This document shows positions 31,941 through 41,120 of a DNA stretch of 64,000 bases, in pieces; positions within the stretch are counted from its first letter, which is position 1; each line of letters starts with the position of its first letter. The stretch comes from Brachypterus glaber. Taxonomy: Eukaryota; Arthropoda; Insecta; Coleoptera; Kateretidae. The notes under the pieces were generated by a model. It worked only from the letters and a program-made list of their open reading frames with translations, searched no databases and was not told the DNA's origin. The translations under genes and the position numbers were made by a program. The stretch covers positions 28,452,620 through 28,516,619 of the forward strand of contig OY294049.1 in NCBI GenBank assembly GCA_958510825.1, read 5' to 3'.

Positions 31941-33298
31941 TCTACGAATGCGTAGAAGGGGCATAATAATTACTTTTTTAAATGAGATTTAATTCTGTAA
32001 TACTAACTCGGAGTAAATATTTAATTCGTTGTTACTAACACCGAATTAAAAGTTTTATCCAATACATACAGATAATAAGACAATTACCAGCTTTATTTTA
32101 AATAGATAAACTCAATAATAACCCCCGCGTGGCTTTTACTTTATTGAGTGGATAATTATTTATCTTACCCACTCAACTGTCACTTGTTAAATTATTTTCT
32201 CGTAAATGTCATTAAAATTTTTAATAAAAATATGAATTCCTAAGCTATTTATTGGATAAAACCTTGTATGGCAATCATGGGTAAACCGATATTGCCCTCT
32301 CGAAAATTAACCTGCTTGGCTGACGCCTCGCAGGTTAATTTTCTCATGGGCAATATCTTACTTTACCCACTAGTACCATAAATAACTATTTTCTGCGATA
32401 ATACTACAGAATAAAATCATTTTCTCTTAGTAACACAGAATTAAAGTAAGATCACTAACACAGAAATAAATCATTTTCTATTTATTTTGTAATACTAATA
32501 CAGAATTATATATTTTCTCTGTGTTACAGAAATAAATCATTATCTCTCTGTCACAGAATTAAATCTTTTTCTCTCTGTTACTATCACAATTAAATCATTT
32601 TCTCTGTGTTACTATCACAGAAATAAATAATTTTTCGAACGAGAGGTCATAGAAACTTGAAACTCAGTATTTACGGCTACAATGACAAACAAAAATCGAC
32701 AAAACCAAAAAACAAGATGGTGACCTGTAAAAGTGATATTTTTTGAACGGCACACAGTTGTCCCCGAGCTCGCTTGGGTTAAAAAAAATTCGAACCAAAA
32801 GTTAAGGTTGGATCCTTGTAGTAATCAGTTTGGAGATAATATATCCACCAACAGCCAAATCCAGAAAATTCGCTTTTGGCAGATAATGGTAACTCTTCTT
32901 TGAAGAGGTACATCTTTTACACCAATGATAATAGAAACCTGTTCAAGTGTATTTAGTTAGTATTTTTGACGCAGATTCCAAATATCTTTTCAAAAGTAAG
33001 CTATCTATTTTTGTTACGGAGAAAAACATAAATAAAAAAATGGAAAATTGAAATTTAGGGTACTTTTAAGCATTTACTTTTATTTAATTTTAGTAAATAT
33101 ATGACTCTAAAGTATAAATGAAGAAAATCTGTTTCTTTAACTTAATAAAAATGCTAGTTAGAACTTAATTTATTAACCATTTTAAATTTGGGTACCTTTA
33201 GAAAAATCGATTGATTTTGATTATATTTTATTTTGTTGAGTAGTGTGAAAAAATCCTTCAAAGTTTGACTTTTTAAATCATTTTATGGATTAAGTAAA

Positions 33299-34750
33299 TC
33301 AGTGGTTTAGAACATAGAATATAGTTCCTCCATCCGGCGGCGGTTCTAGGGAACCACGGCACTATGATACCAAATGTGTACTTGTTTGGGAATGATGCGA
33401 AACTCTCAACAAAATGAGGGTGCTAGGACACGAGGGTGTTGAAGGCAATGAGGCAGCAGACTCTCGTGCTAGAGAAGGGGCATGCACTCAATTTACTGGC
33501 CCTAAACCTTTAACAAAAGTCTACCAAAAAATGGGAAACCAAAATTATAGTTCGATATTGTAAAGACCAAAACTTAAGGCAGGCCAAAATATTTATAAAA
33601 TATGAACCTGAAAAACAAGAAAAGTGAACTCAGCATTCCGGAAATAAAAACCAGTCATTGCCCTCTAAGATAACGCTTAAAAATTGACACCTGCTGTATA
33701 TGCTCAGAAGCACCAGAAAAGGCCGAACACATTATCTGCTTTTGCAAAGTCATTGTTTGCAAAAAGCTACTATATCGAACAGGTATATCCAAAATCTGCA
33801 GATATATCCCAAGTAGCCCCAAAAATACTTTTGTCCTTCTTGGGAAGCCTAAAGTTATATGTAGATTAAATTATGAAGGGGATTCACAATAGATCTCATT
33901 GGTCGCAGTGACTTGAAAGGTACTATGTTGCCTCACAACCCCATTTGTATTGAATTGTATGATGTTTAAATATAACTTAATATTTTAAGGAGAGGCGTTC
34001 TTAGTAGTATCTGGCGAGCCTAACTATTAAAATCTGTTTGAACCCACTATGTTAAGCAACAATACGAAAAATGTAATTTATTATTAATAATCGGTAAATT
34101 GAATTGAATTTAAAATATAATACAAAACGAGGAAGCCGAGGAAACATTAGGGAAAATAAATATATATCCCCAATGTCAGAACGTGTAGATTTAGGAAATA
34201 GTTAGAATGTAAATTGAATATAAATGAATTTCTAGTCTAATAAATTATCACAAATCAGTTAGTGATCACCGTTTTATTTCACCCTCTCTGATCAGCTGAA
34301 GGACTAGAAAGTCTTCTCCATCCTGCTTATTCAGAGAGTTACCTGATGTAAAATATAACTTACAAGTCTGGGTATATTGCTTGGATTTGTAATAATTATA
34401 TTAAAAAAATAAAAAAAATACAGACAATAAAACGATTTTTTTTAAATAAAATTATTATGCTTTAATTTGCAAAAACTACTGTGCCAAACAAAATGTATTA
34501 TTATTTTATAAGATGTTAAAATATAAAACATAATAACTAACGTTAAATTATATTTAATAAAAAATAGAAAAAAATAAATTTAAATTAAAATAAAATATTT
34601 AATCTTATTGCAATACATATATTAATAAATAAAAAAAACTTTAGACAATAGTCTATGCTGGCTACACATATTTTAAATCATTACTTAAAACAAAGATGGG
34701 GTTGTCAGAGTTTTATATAAATAAAACTTAACTTATTGAGAACCACTGCT
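33299..34750. mobile_element. Insertion at the axis of M, possible hAT-like boundaries
   Basis: The segment is absent from the mirrored arms. It begins cagtggtttagaac and ends, reverse-complemented, CAGTGGTTCTCAA, resembling hAT termini. The flanking octamers are not identical (taagtaaa-like versus ctttaaaa), so the hAT reading is tentative. It contains the retroelement remnant at 33400-33900. Confidence 0.4.
33400..33900 (+). pseudogene. RNase H / C-terminal remnant of a jockey-type LINE
   Basis: The + strand reads LGHEGVEGNEAADSRAREGA (RNase H C-terminal motif), then after frame breaks TGHCPLR, and later DTCCICSEAPEKAEHIICFC. The last matches the cysteine/histidine tail found after RNase H in jockey/I-like elements. 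Followed by GIHNRSHWSQ. Several stops and frame changes; no RT remains. Confidence 0.75.
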
Positions 34751-35339
34751 TTAAAAAAGGACACTCCCCAACAGACCGTAATTTCATCAATGATACTGTA
34801 AAAATAGCAGTTACTTTTTCAGGTTCTTAAGTTCAGAAAAAAATAATATTTTTAACTGTTAGTAGCGTATATATTTAGTTAAAAACATGAAATTTATTCA
34901 GGTTTAGTCGAAAGTATTATATTTGCTAAAATGTAATAAATAAAAATGCTTAAAAGTGCCCTAAATTTCAATTTTACATTTTTTTAAGAACGTTTTTCTC
35001 TGTAAACAAAAATGATAGCTTAATTTTGAAAAGATATTTAAAATCTGCGTCAAAAATACTAACTAAATACACTTGAACAGTTTTCTATTATCATTGGTGT
35101 AAAAGATGTACCTCTTCAAAGAAGAGTTACCATTATCTGCCAAAAGCGAATTTTCTGGATTTCGCTGTTGGTGGATATATTATCTCCAAACCGATTACTA
35201 CAAGGATCCAACCTTAACTTTTGGTTCGAATTTTTTTTAACCCAAGGGTTCTCGGGGACTACTGTGGGCAGGTCCTAGAAACTTGAATTTCGGTATGTAC
35301 GGTACAACGAGGGACTGACCGCGTCTGAAATTTGTACAA

Positions 35340-35980
35340 AAGAGTTCCTTTTTGCAAAGAGTTCCTCCGAGTTCTTTGGAGTTCCTCCGAGTTCCTTGGG
35401 AGTTCCTCCGAGTTCCTTCTGTGTTACTTAGGAGTTCCTCTCTGAAGAGGTAATTTTTGGCAAATAAGCCGTAGAAATTACCACTATACAAGCACTACTG
35501 CCAATAAGGCACCCTCAAAAAAAGCTTTGTCCCTGACGGTTTCAACCAAACTTGGCGCCCCTACAAAAAAAAATGGCGCCCAAAAAAATACCTTCATGAA
35601 AAAAGCTTTGTCCCTGACAGTTTCAACCTTTCAACCAAAACTTGGCGCCCCTACCAAAAAAGAAGATGGCGCCCAAAAAATACCTTCTTGAAAAAAGCTT
35701 TGTCCCTGACGGTTACTACCAAACTTAGCGCCCCTTCAAATAAAAAAAGAAAAAAAGCTTTGTCCCTGACGGTTTTTACCAAACTTGGCGCCCCTTCAAA
35801 AAAAAAATTGGTGCTGGGTAATAAATCATAATTGATTCTGACAGCGTCTGAAATTTGTACAAAAGAGTTCCTTTTTGCAAAGAGTTCCTCTGAGTTCCTT
35901 CGGAGTTCCTCCAGAGTTCTTCAGAGTTCCTCCAGAGTTCTTCAGAGTTCCTCCTGAGTTCCTTTGGCTTGTACAAAAGA
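35340..35980. repeat. GAGTTCCT minisatellite blocks and ~85-95 bp tandem units
   Basis: Two blocks of gagttcctccgagttcctt-type repeats (35340-35450 and 35865-35960) flank about four tandem copies of a unit carrying aaagctttgtccctgacgg, ccaaacttggcgcccct and aaatggcgccc (35515-35810). The long Arg/Asn/Glu-rich minus-strand ORFs are translations of the minisatellite, not genes. Confidence 0.85.
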
Positions 35981-35999
35981 TTTCTTGCGGTCAGCCCCT

Positions 36000-36345
36000 A
36001 GGGGTACAATGACAAACAAAAATCGGCAAAACCAAAAAACAAGATCGCCGACTTGTCAAAGTGACATTTTTCGAATGAGGGTCCTAGAAACTTGAATTTC
36101 GCTATGTACGGGTATAATGACAAACCAAAATCGACAAAACCAAAAACAAGATGGCCGACCTGTCAAAGTGACATTTTCAAACAGGAGGTCGTAGAAACTT
36201 AAAATTCGGTATGCAGGGGTACAATGACGAATAAAAATCGACAAAACCAAAAACAAGTTGGCCGACCTATCAAAGTTACATTTTTCGAACGGGAGGTCGT
36301 AGAAACTTGAAATTCTGTATGTACGGGTACAATGACAAACAAAAA
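36000..36345. repeat. Three tandem copies of a ~105-bp unit
   Basis: Each unit contains gtacaatgacaaacaaaaat, aaaaacaagatggccgacc, tcaaagtgacatttttcga and gtcgtagaaacttgaaat. A single mirrored unit lies at 32640-32745, as part of composite palindrome M. Confidence 0.85.
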
Positions 36346-36484
36346 TTTATGTGATAGTAGTAACAGAGAAAATGATTTAATTCTGTGATAGTAATAAACA
36401 GAAAATGATTTATTTCTGTGTTAGTAACACAAAGAAAATATTTAATTCTGTATTAGTATTCAGAATATTATTCTTTATTATTAA

Positions 36485-36619
36485 GGGTCACTTGCACCAA
36501 CGATGGTTTAACTTTAAACTTGGATTAAGTTGACGGCCGACCAATCAGAACGCAGTATTTTTAACTTAAACTTGGTTTAGTTAAGATAATCCCAGAGCAA
36601 AAGTTGGTGCAAGTGGCCC
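36485..36619. mobile_element. TTAA-flanked MITE
   Basis: 135 bp with ends GGGTCACTTGCACCAAC and, mirrored, GGGCCACTTGCACCAAC; TTAA at 36481-36484 and 36620-36623. Internally gtttaactttaaacttgg mirrors ttaacttaaacttggttt. Fits a piggyBac-type non-autonomous element. It interrupts the right arm of M. Confidence 0.85.
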
Positions 36620-36737
36620 TTAAAATAGAAAATGATTTATGTCTGTGTTAGTAACACAAAGCAAATATTTAATTCTGTGTTAGTATCACAGAATTAAATC
36701 TTACTTTAATTCTATGTATGCACTAAGTGCCAATTCA

Positions 36738-36858
36738 CAAGCTCGCATAAGAACATTAAACATAAAAATGCGATGCCGTGATTGCTTGATGGGCCGCCAT
36801 CTATCTTGTAAGCCAATCACGGCATCGCTTTCTTATGTTTTATGTTCTTATGCAAACT
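36738..36858. mobile_element. Small hairpin MITE in arm of M
   Basis: The arms gcataagaacattaaacata and gcgatgccgtgattg mirror caatcacggcatcgc and tatgttcttatgc around the axis near 36800. Absent from the left arm of M, so a later insertion. Confidence 0.75.
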
Positions 36859-37031
36859 TCTGGATATGCCTTTACTAAGACAGAGAAAATGATTTTATTC
36901 TGTAATGTTATCGCAGAATAAACTTTTAATTCGGTGTTAGTAACAATGAATTAAATATTTACTCTGAGTTAGTTTTACAGAATTAAATCTCATTTAAAAA
37001 AGTAATTATTAAGTCCCTTCTAGGTTTCGTT

Positions 37032-37053
37032 CATTTCACCTCGAGGTGAAATG
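37032..37053. repeat. Perfect 22-bp palindrome
   Basis: Half-site catttcacctc, no spacer. It sits at the right boundary of composite palindrome M, just before family A copy 5. Confidence 0.7.
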
Positions 37054-37081
37054 TACGAATCATTGATATTATATATATATA

Positions 37082-37569
37082 TACACGGTGTATTTGAAAT
37101 AGGGTCGGAAATTTTAACAGATGATTCTACATCATAAAATATGACAAAAAGTTCCTAAAAACATGTCTAAAAATGCGTCATAAGAGAGCTACGCCCCTTT
37201 GAAAGTGGCTAAAAAAATCGGTTTTTATTTAATAACTCAGGAACCCTTTGAGATATATCAACGAGGTTTTGCACGTCAACTAATTCTACTAAGGCCCGTT
37301 TTTATGTGTTATTTTCGTTCAACCAGGGGTTACCAGGGTACTCTTGTTGTAATACTGTAGGATTAACCGTTTTCGAGAAAAATTCATTTGAAGGTGAAAT
37401 TCCACGGTTCGAGGACGAAAAATTAAATACTAAAATGTTGAAAACCAAAATTTTAATGATGCAGGGCGAATGTACATTAAAAACTAAGAAAAAAAACTGA
37501 TATACAGGTACTTCCAAAAATGAATCCTAATGGAGCTATGGTCTCCTAAATATGCACCATTTTTAAAGG
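37082..37569. mobile_element. Family A palindromic element, copy 5 (left arm only)
   Basis: Starts tacacggtgtatttgaaa and runs through the ordered A motifs to the centre (cctaaatatgcaccattt), missing about 110 bp between aaccaggggt and ccagggtactcttg. The assembly gap begins just short of the axis and the right arm is not recovered afterwards. Confidence 0.88.
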
Positions 37570-37769
37570 NNNNNNNNNNNNNNNNNNNNNNNNNNNNNNN
37601 NNNNNNNNNNNNNNNNNNNNNNNNNNNNNNNNNNNNNNNNNNNNNNNNNNNNNNNNNNNNNNNNNNNNNNNNNNNNNNNNNNNNNNNNNNNNNNNNNNNN
37701 NNNNNNNNNNNNNNNNNNNNNNNNNNNNNNNNNNNNNNNNNNNNNNNNNNNNNNNNNNNNNNNNNNNNN
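37570..37769. other. Assembly gap (200 N)
   Basis: Exactly 200 N, so probably a placeholder of arbitrary length. Sequence after the gap (37770) is not the right arm of family A. Confidence 0.99.
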
Positions 37770-38192
37770 TAAGTAAAAAAATACAAAATTCATTTTAATC
37801 ACAAGTTATAAAAGTCACGTGACCTTTTATTGCGAATAAAAACGATTGGCCAGGTAGATTTTTTTTAAAGTAATACCCAGCCACCATGCCACAATACTAT
37901 AAAATTAAATTTGGATTATTAAAGAGCCCAACTAAATCGTAATTTTCAGAATTTTTATTTTTTAAATTTTCTTTTACTTAAATAAAACGGGATTTTCATA
38001 ATATTTATATAATTTTCTTTGGTAATGTAGTAGTTTGGCAACATATTAAACAATTTTATAAAATTCATATGAATATGTAAAAGTCCAAACTTATTGTACC
38101 CGGCTATGCATTTTGACGTCACGACTCGCTAAAATCCGATATTTATTCATAACAAAACAATTAAAAATTATAGTATAAACTATAGTTAACAC
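37770..38192. other. AT-rich sequence, nothing recognised
   Basis: No ORF or repeat boundary that I can support. It lies between the gap and family D. Confidence 0.5.
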
Positions 38193-39194
38193 TACAGGGT
38201 GTCCCAGAATGTTTTCAAAATCTCATTTTTGGCTACGGCCCCCCTACTCTGAGATATTTGTCCTCCAAGTTGAAATAGAAAAATACATTTTTTTGGATAA
38301 CTTTTACTTTTTAATATTTTTTAATAATTTTTTCAGGGCTGTTTAAAAAAATTAATGCGCATGGAATGATTGTAACAGAAGTTTCGAAAGTTATCAGAAA
38401 AGTCAGTGGCGGACTTCTGTTTTGGTTCCAAACCCCCAAGTTTTTTGGGGTTACAAATTTAGACTTTTTTTACATTCTGTGAGCAATTTTTATTAAATAA
38501 GTATTCTACACAAATTTCGATAAAGTGAAGCGCTTCCGAGAAAAAAGGCACTTTTTATAAAGGCAAGAGGACTAAAAAAATATTTTTATATTATTTCAAA
38601 AATGCAATAAATCATTAAAAAAATATTTGTATCTCATCAAAATGAAATTAAAAGTTCATATGAAATTTTCGACTAGGGACCCCCTACTTTTAGATATTTT
38701 TAGATAACTTTTTTAATATTTTTTAACGATTTTTTTAAGGTTATTTTAAAAACTTTATACGCATCAATTTATTTTAAAAGACTTTTGATAATTTATCAGG
38801 AAAGTCAGGGGCCGACTTTCGCTATGGTTCCGAACCCCAGAAGCTTTTTAGGGATTAATTTCAGACTTTTAATTACTTTTTTTACATTCTGTGAGCAATT
38901 TGGATCAAAAAAGTACTCTACGCAGAATTCGATAAAATGAAGCGTTTCCGTGAAAAAGGATCTTTTTTAATCCAAAGCCAAAATATAATGACAGAACACG
39001 GATGATTTTTATGTAAAAAATTAATTGAGCTAAATTGACATTGAATGTCAATATAAGTAAATTTAAATCATACATTTTTTTTAAATATTGAGTTAAATAA
39101 GAATATGCCGATAGGCATTTAATGTATGGTATTAGAATAGAATAGAATAGGATTTTATTATAACTCCAGAATACAATAATCGTACAATATATAT

Positions 39195-39196
<2 letters not shown>

Positions 39197-39263
<67 letters not shown>
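39197..39263. repeat. (TA)n microsatellite
   Basis: About 33 AT units following tatatacacacat; inside the LINE 3' UTR. Confidence 0.95.
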
Positions 39264-39268
<5 letters not shown>

Positions 39269-39548
39269 ATAATTTGTATAAAAATTAAATAGGTACTAAA
39301 TATGTTATGATATATAAAGGAATGTTATAATAATAAAATCATTATAATAATTTTATTTGTATTTAACTAGGTTTTTTTTTTGAGTTTCTGAGACTTGGAA
39401 TTATAAGAACCTGATAAATATATTTGTCATTTAGGACCACGAAAGCTAATAAATAGTTTGTGTGTGGTCACTAGAAAGTTTTTTTTTTACTTTTAGTTAT
39501 TAAATTTTAGATACGGTTGCATCAACGGTTCGCTCATTCTGATTTTTT

Positions 39549-41120
39549 TTAACTAATTGGTTTTTCTAATATTGGATTAATATTTGTATTTTTTATCCAT
39601 AATTTAATTTTTTTAATGTAAGTTTTATAGGAATATATGTTTTGCTTAAGATTTTCTGGAATAAGATTATAGAATTTATGCACATAATAAGAAAAATTAT
39701 TTTGTCCTATGACTTTGTTGGCTTTTGGAACTGTTGATAAAATATTAGTTTGTAATCTAGTATTATGACTGTGCTCAGGAATATTTACAACAGATTTGTT
39801 TTTGAAATAATATTTTGATAGTTCTAGAACATATAATTCATATATATTAAAAACATTTATGTCATTAAATACATTTTCCGTGGGATAACGTAACGGTTTA
39901 TTTAAAATGGTTTTTATAATCTTTTTTTGTATACTTGATATATAGGTTTTTATTGTTGGTTTAGCCCCTCCCCATGCTAAAAGCTCATATGTGAGCAGTG
40001 ATTGAACAATTGCAAAATATACATTTCTTATTAATTTAGTTGTAAGTATGTTTCTGAGTATATAAAAACAGTATTGTACTTTTCGGAGTTTATTGCATAA
40101 ATCAAATATGTGATAGTCCCAGCGCAAATGAGAATCTATGGTCAAACCTAGATATTTAATTGTCTTTGTTCTTTTTATTTGAATGCATGTACAGTTATGT
40201 TTGTCACAATTTTCTGTGTGTATGTATAGGTATTCTATGTCTGGTTGTGAATTTTCATTGATACTAAATGTTATAAATTTTGATTTGTCGTAATTAAGTT
40301 TTAACAATTTAAAGTCAAACCAGTTCTTTAAGCACCCCAGAATTGTTTCACATTTAAGTCTCACCTCTTCCCAGGTATCTCCCTCCACATAGATAACGGT
40401 ATCATCAGCAAATGTTATGATCGGATCAGAAATCTGTATAAAGAGGCAGTTAATATACAGAATAAACAGCAAAGGGCCCAGCACTGTTCCTTGTGGTGTT
40501 CCTGTGACCACTATTAAGGGATTACTGAGCTCCTCACCTATTTGCACCATTTGCTGCCTATTGTTTAGGTAGCTTTTCATTAAATTTAATATTTTGCCTC
40601 TGAATCCATACTTCTGCAGTGTATCAATCAAATGCTGATGATTTAGTGTGTCGAATGCTTTTGCTATGTCGAGAAAGATACCTATAGATTGGCGAGACCT
40701 GTTAAAGTTATTGTATATCATCCTAATAAGTTTTGCAATTGCATCCTGTGTAGACATCTTACCGCGGAATCCAAACTGATTTTTGTATAAAACCTTGTTT
40801 TTATCCAAAAACTTATCTATCCTACTTTTAATAATTTTTTCGAATATTTTATTTATGTTTGACAAAATAGAAACGGGTCTATAATTTTCACATTTAGTTT
40901 GTGTTCCTGATTTATGTAAAGGTTTAATTACAGCTACTTTAAGGATATCCGGAAAAATGCCCTGTTCTAAACTCATATTTATTAATTTTGTTAGGGGTTT
41001 TAAAATAATTGGTTTAATTTCTTTCAGTGTTTCCGCAGTAATATTGTCATAGCCAGGCGCCTTATTGTTTTTTAATGATTGGATTAGATTCGAAACTTCT
41101 TGTTCATCAGTAGGGTGCAA
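39549..41120 (-). CDS. Reverse transcriptase of CR1/L2-type LINE
   Basis: An uninterrupted frame of 523 codons. RT landmarks are KAPGYDNITAETLKE (~20), AVIKPLHKSG and YRPVSILSN (~63-85), NQFGFRGKMSTQDAI (~113), FLDIAKAFDTLNH (~148), GTPQGTVLGPLLF (~206) and catalytic TFADDTVIY (~236), then IKYLGLTIDSHLRW (~320) and C-terminal HNTRLQT and FYNLIPENLK. All catalytic Asp residues are present. The start used is simply the first Met; the protein would originally be joined to the upstream endonuclease. A different subfamily from the 17109 and 49092 copies. The intact RT next to only a few endonuclease lesions suggests a fairly young insertion. Confidence 0.95.
   Translation of the reverse strand: MHPTDEQEVSNLIQSLKNNKAPGYDNITAETLKEIKPIILKPLTKLINMSLEQGIFPDILKVAVIKPLHKSGTQTKCENYRPVSILSNINKIFEKIIKSRIDKFLDKNKVLYKNQFGFRGKMSTQDAIAKLIRMIYNNFNRSRQSIGIFLDIAKAFDTLNHQHLIDTLQKYGFRGKILNLMKSYLNNRQQMVQIGEELSNPLIVVTGTPQGTVLGPLLFILYINCLFIQISDPIITFADDTVIYVEGDTWEEVRLKCETILGCLKNWFDFKLLKLNYDKSKFITFSINENSQPDIEYLYIHTENCDKHNCTCIQIKRTKTIKYLGLTIDSHLRWDYHIFDLCNKLRKVQYCFYILRNILTTKLIRNVYFAIVQSLLTYELLAWGGAKPTIKTYISSIQKKIIKTILNKPLRYPTENVFNDINVFNIYELYVLELSKYYFKNKSVVNIPEHSHNTRLQTNILSTVPKANKVIGQNNFSYYVHKFYNLIPENLKQNIYSYKTYIKKIKLWIKNTNINPILEKPIS

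Larger units (their letters stand above)
31942..37040. repeat. Composite 5.1-kb palindrome M with multiple nested insertions
   Basis: The outer arms share tttttaaatgagatttaatt, accgaattaaaagttt and repeated gtgttactatcacagaa words (31980-32640 mirrored at 36350-37010). The next layer is a ~105-bp unit with aaaatcgacaaaaccaaaa (32640-32745; three tandem copies at 36000-36340). A further layer (32770-33240 versus 34880-35260) mirrors ggttggatccttgtagta, tggtaactcttctttgaag and gtgtaaaagatgtacc. The axis lies within an insertion at about 33.3-34.75 kb. Confidence 0.8.

Noticed and set aside
32390..32640. CRISPR-like array (regularly spaced cacagaattaaatcattttct words)
   Set aside because: Spacing is irregular, words are degenerate, the DNA is eukaryotic and the array is mirrored at 36.35-37.0 kb as part of palindrome M.
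34320..34400. Possible exon ending at a GTAAGT donor on the minus strand (near 34353)
   Set aside because: No acceptor or open frame of useful length upstream on that strand.
35237..35976. Asn/Arg/Glu-rich minus-strand ORFs resembling a repeat protein
   Set aside because: Direct translation of the GAGTTCCT minisatellite; the two blocks differ in unit number and no start or splice context supports expression.
37484..37802. ORFs spanning the N gap
   Set aside because: They consist mainly of undetermined residues from the 200-N gap.
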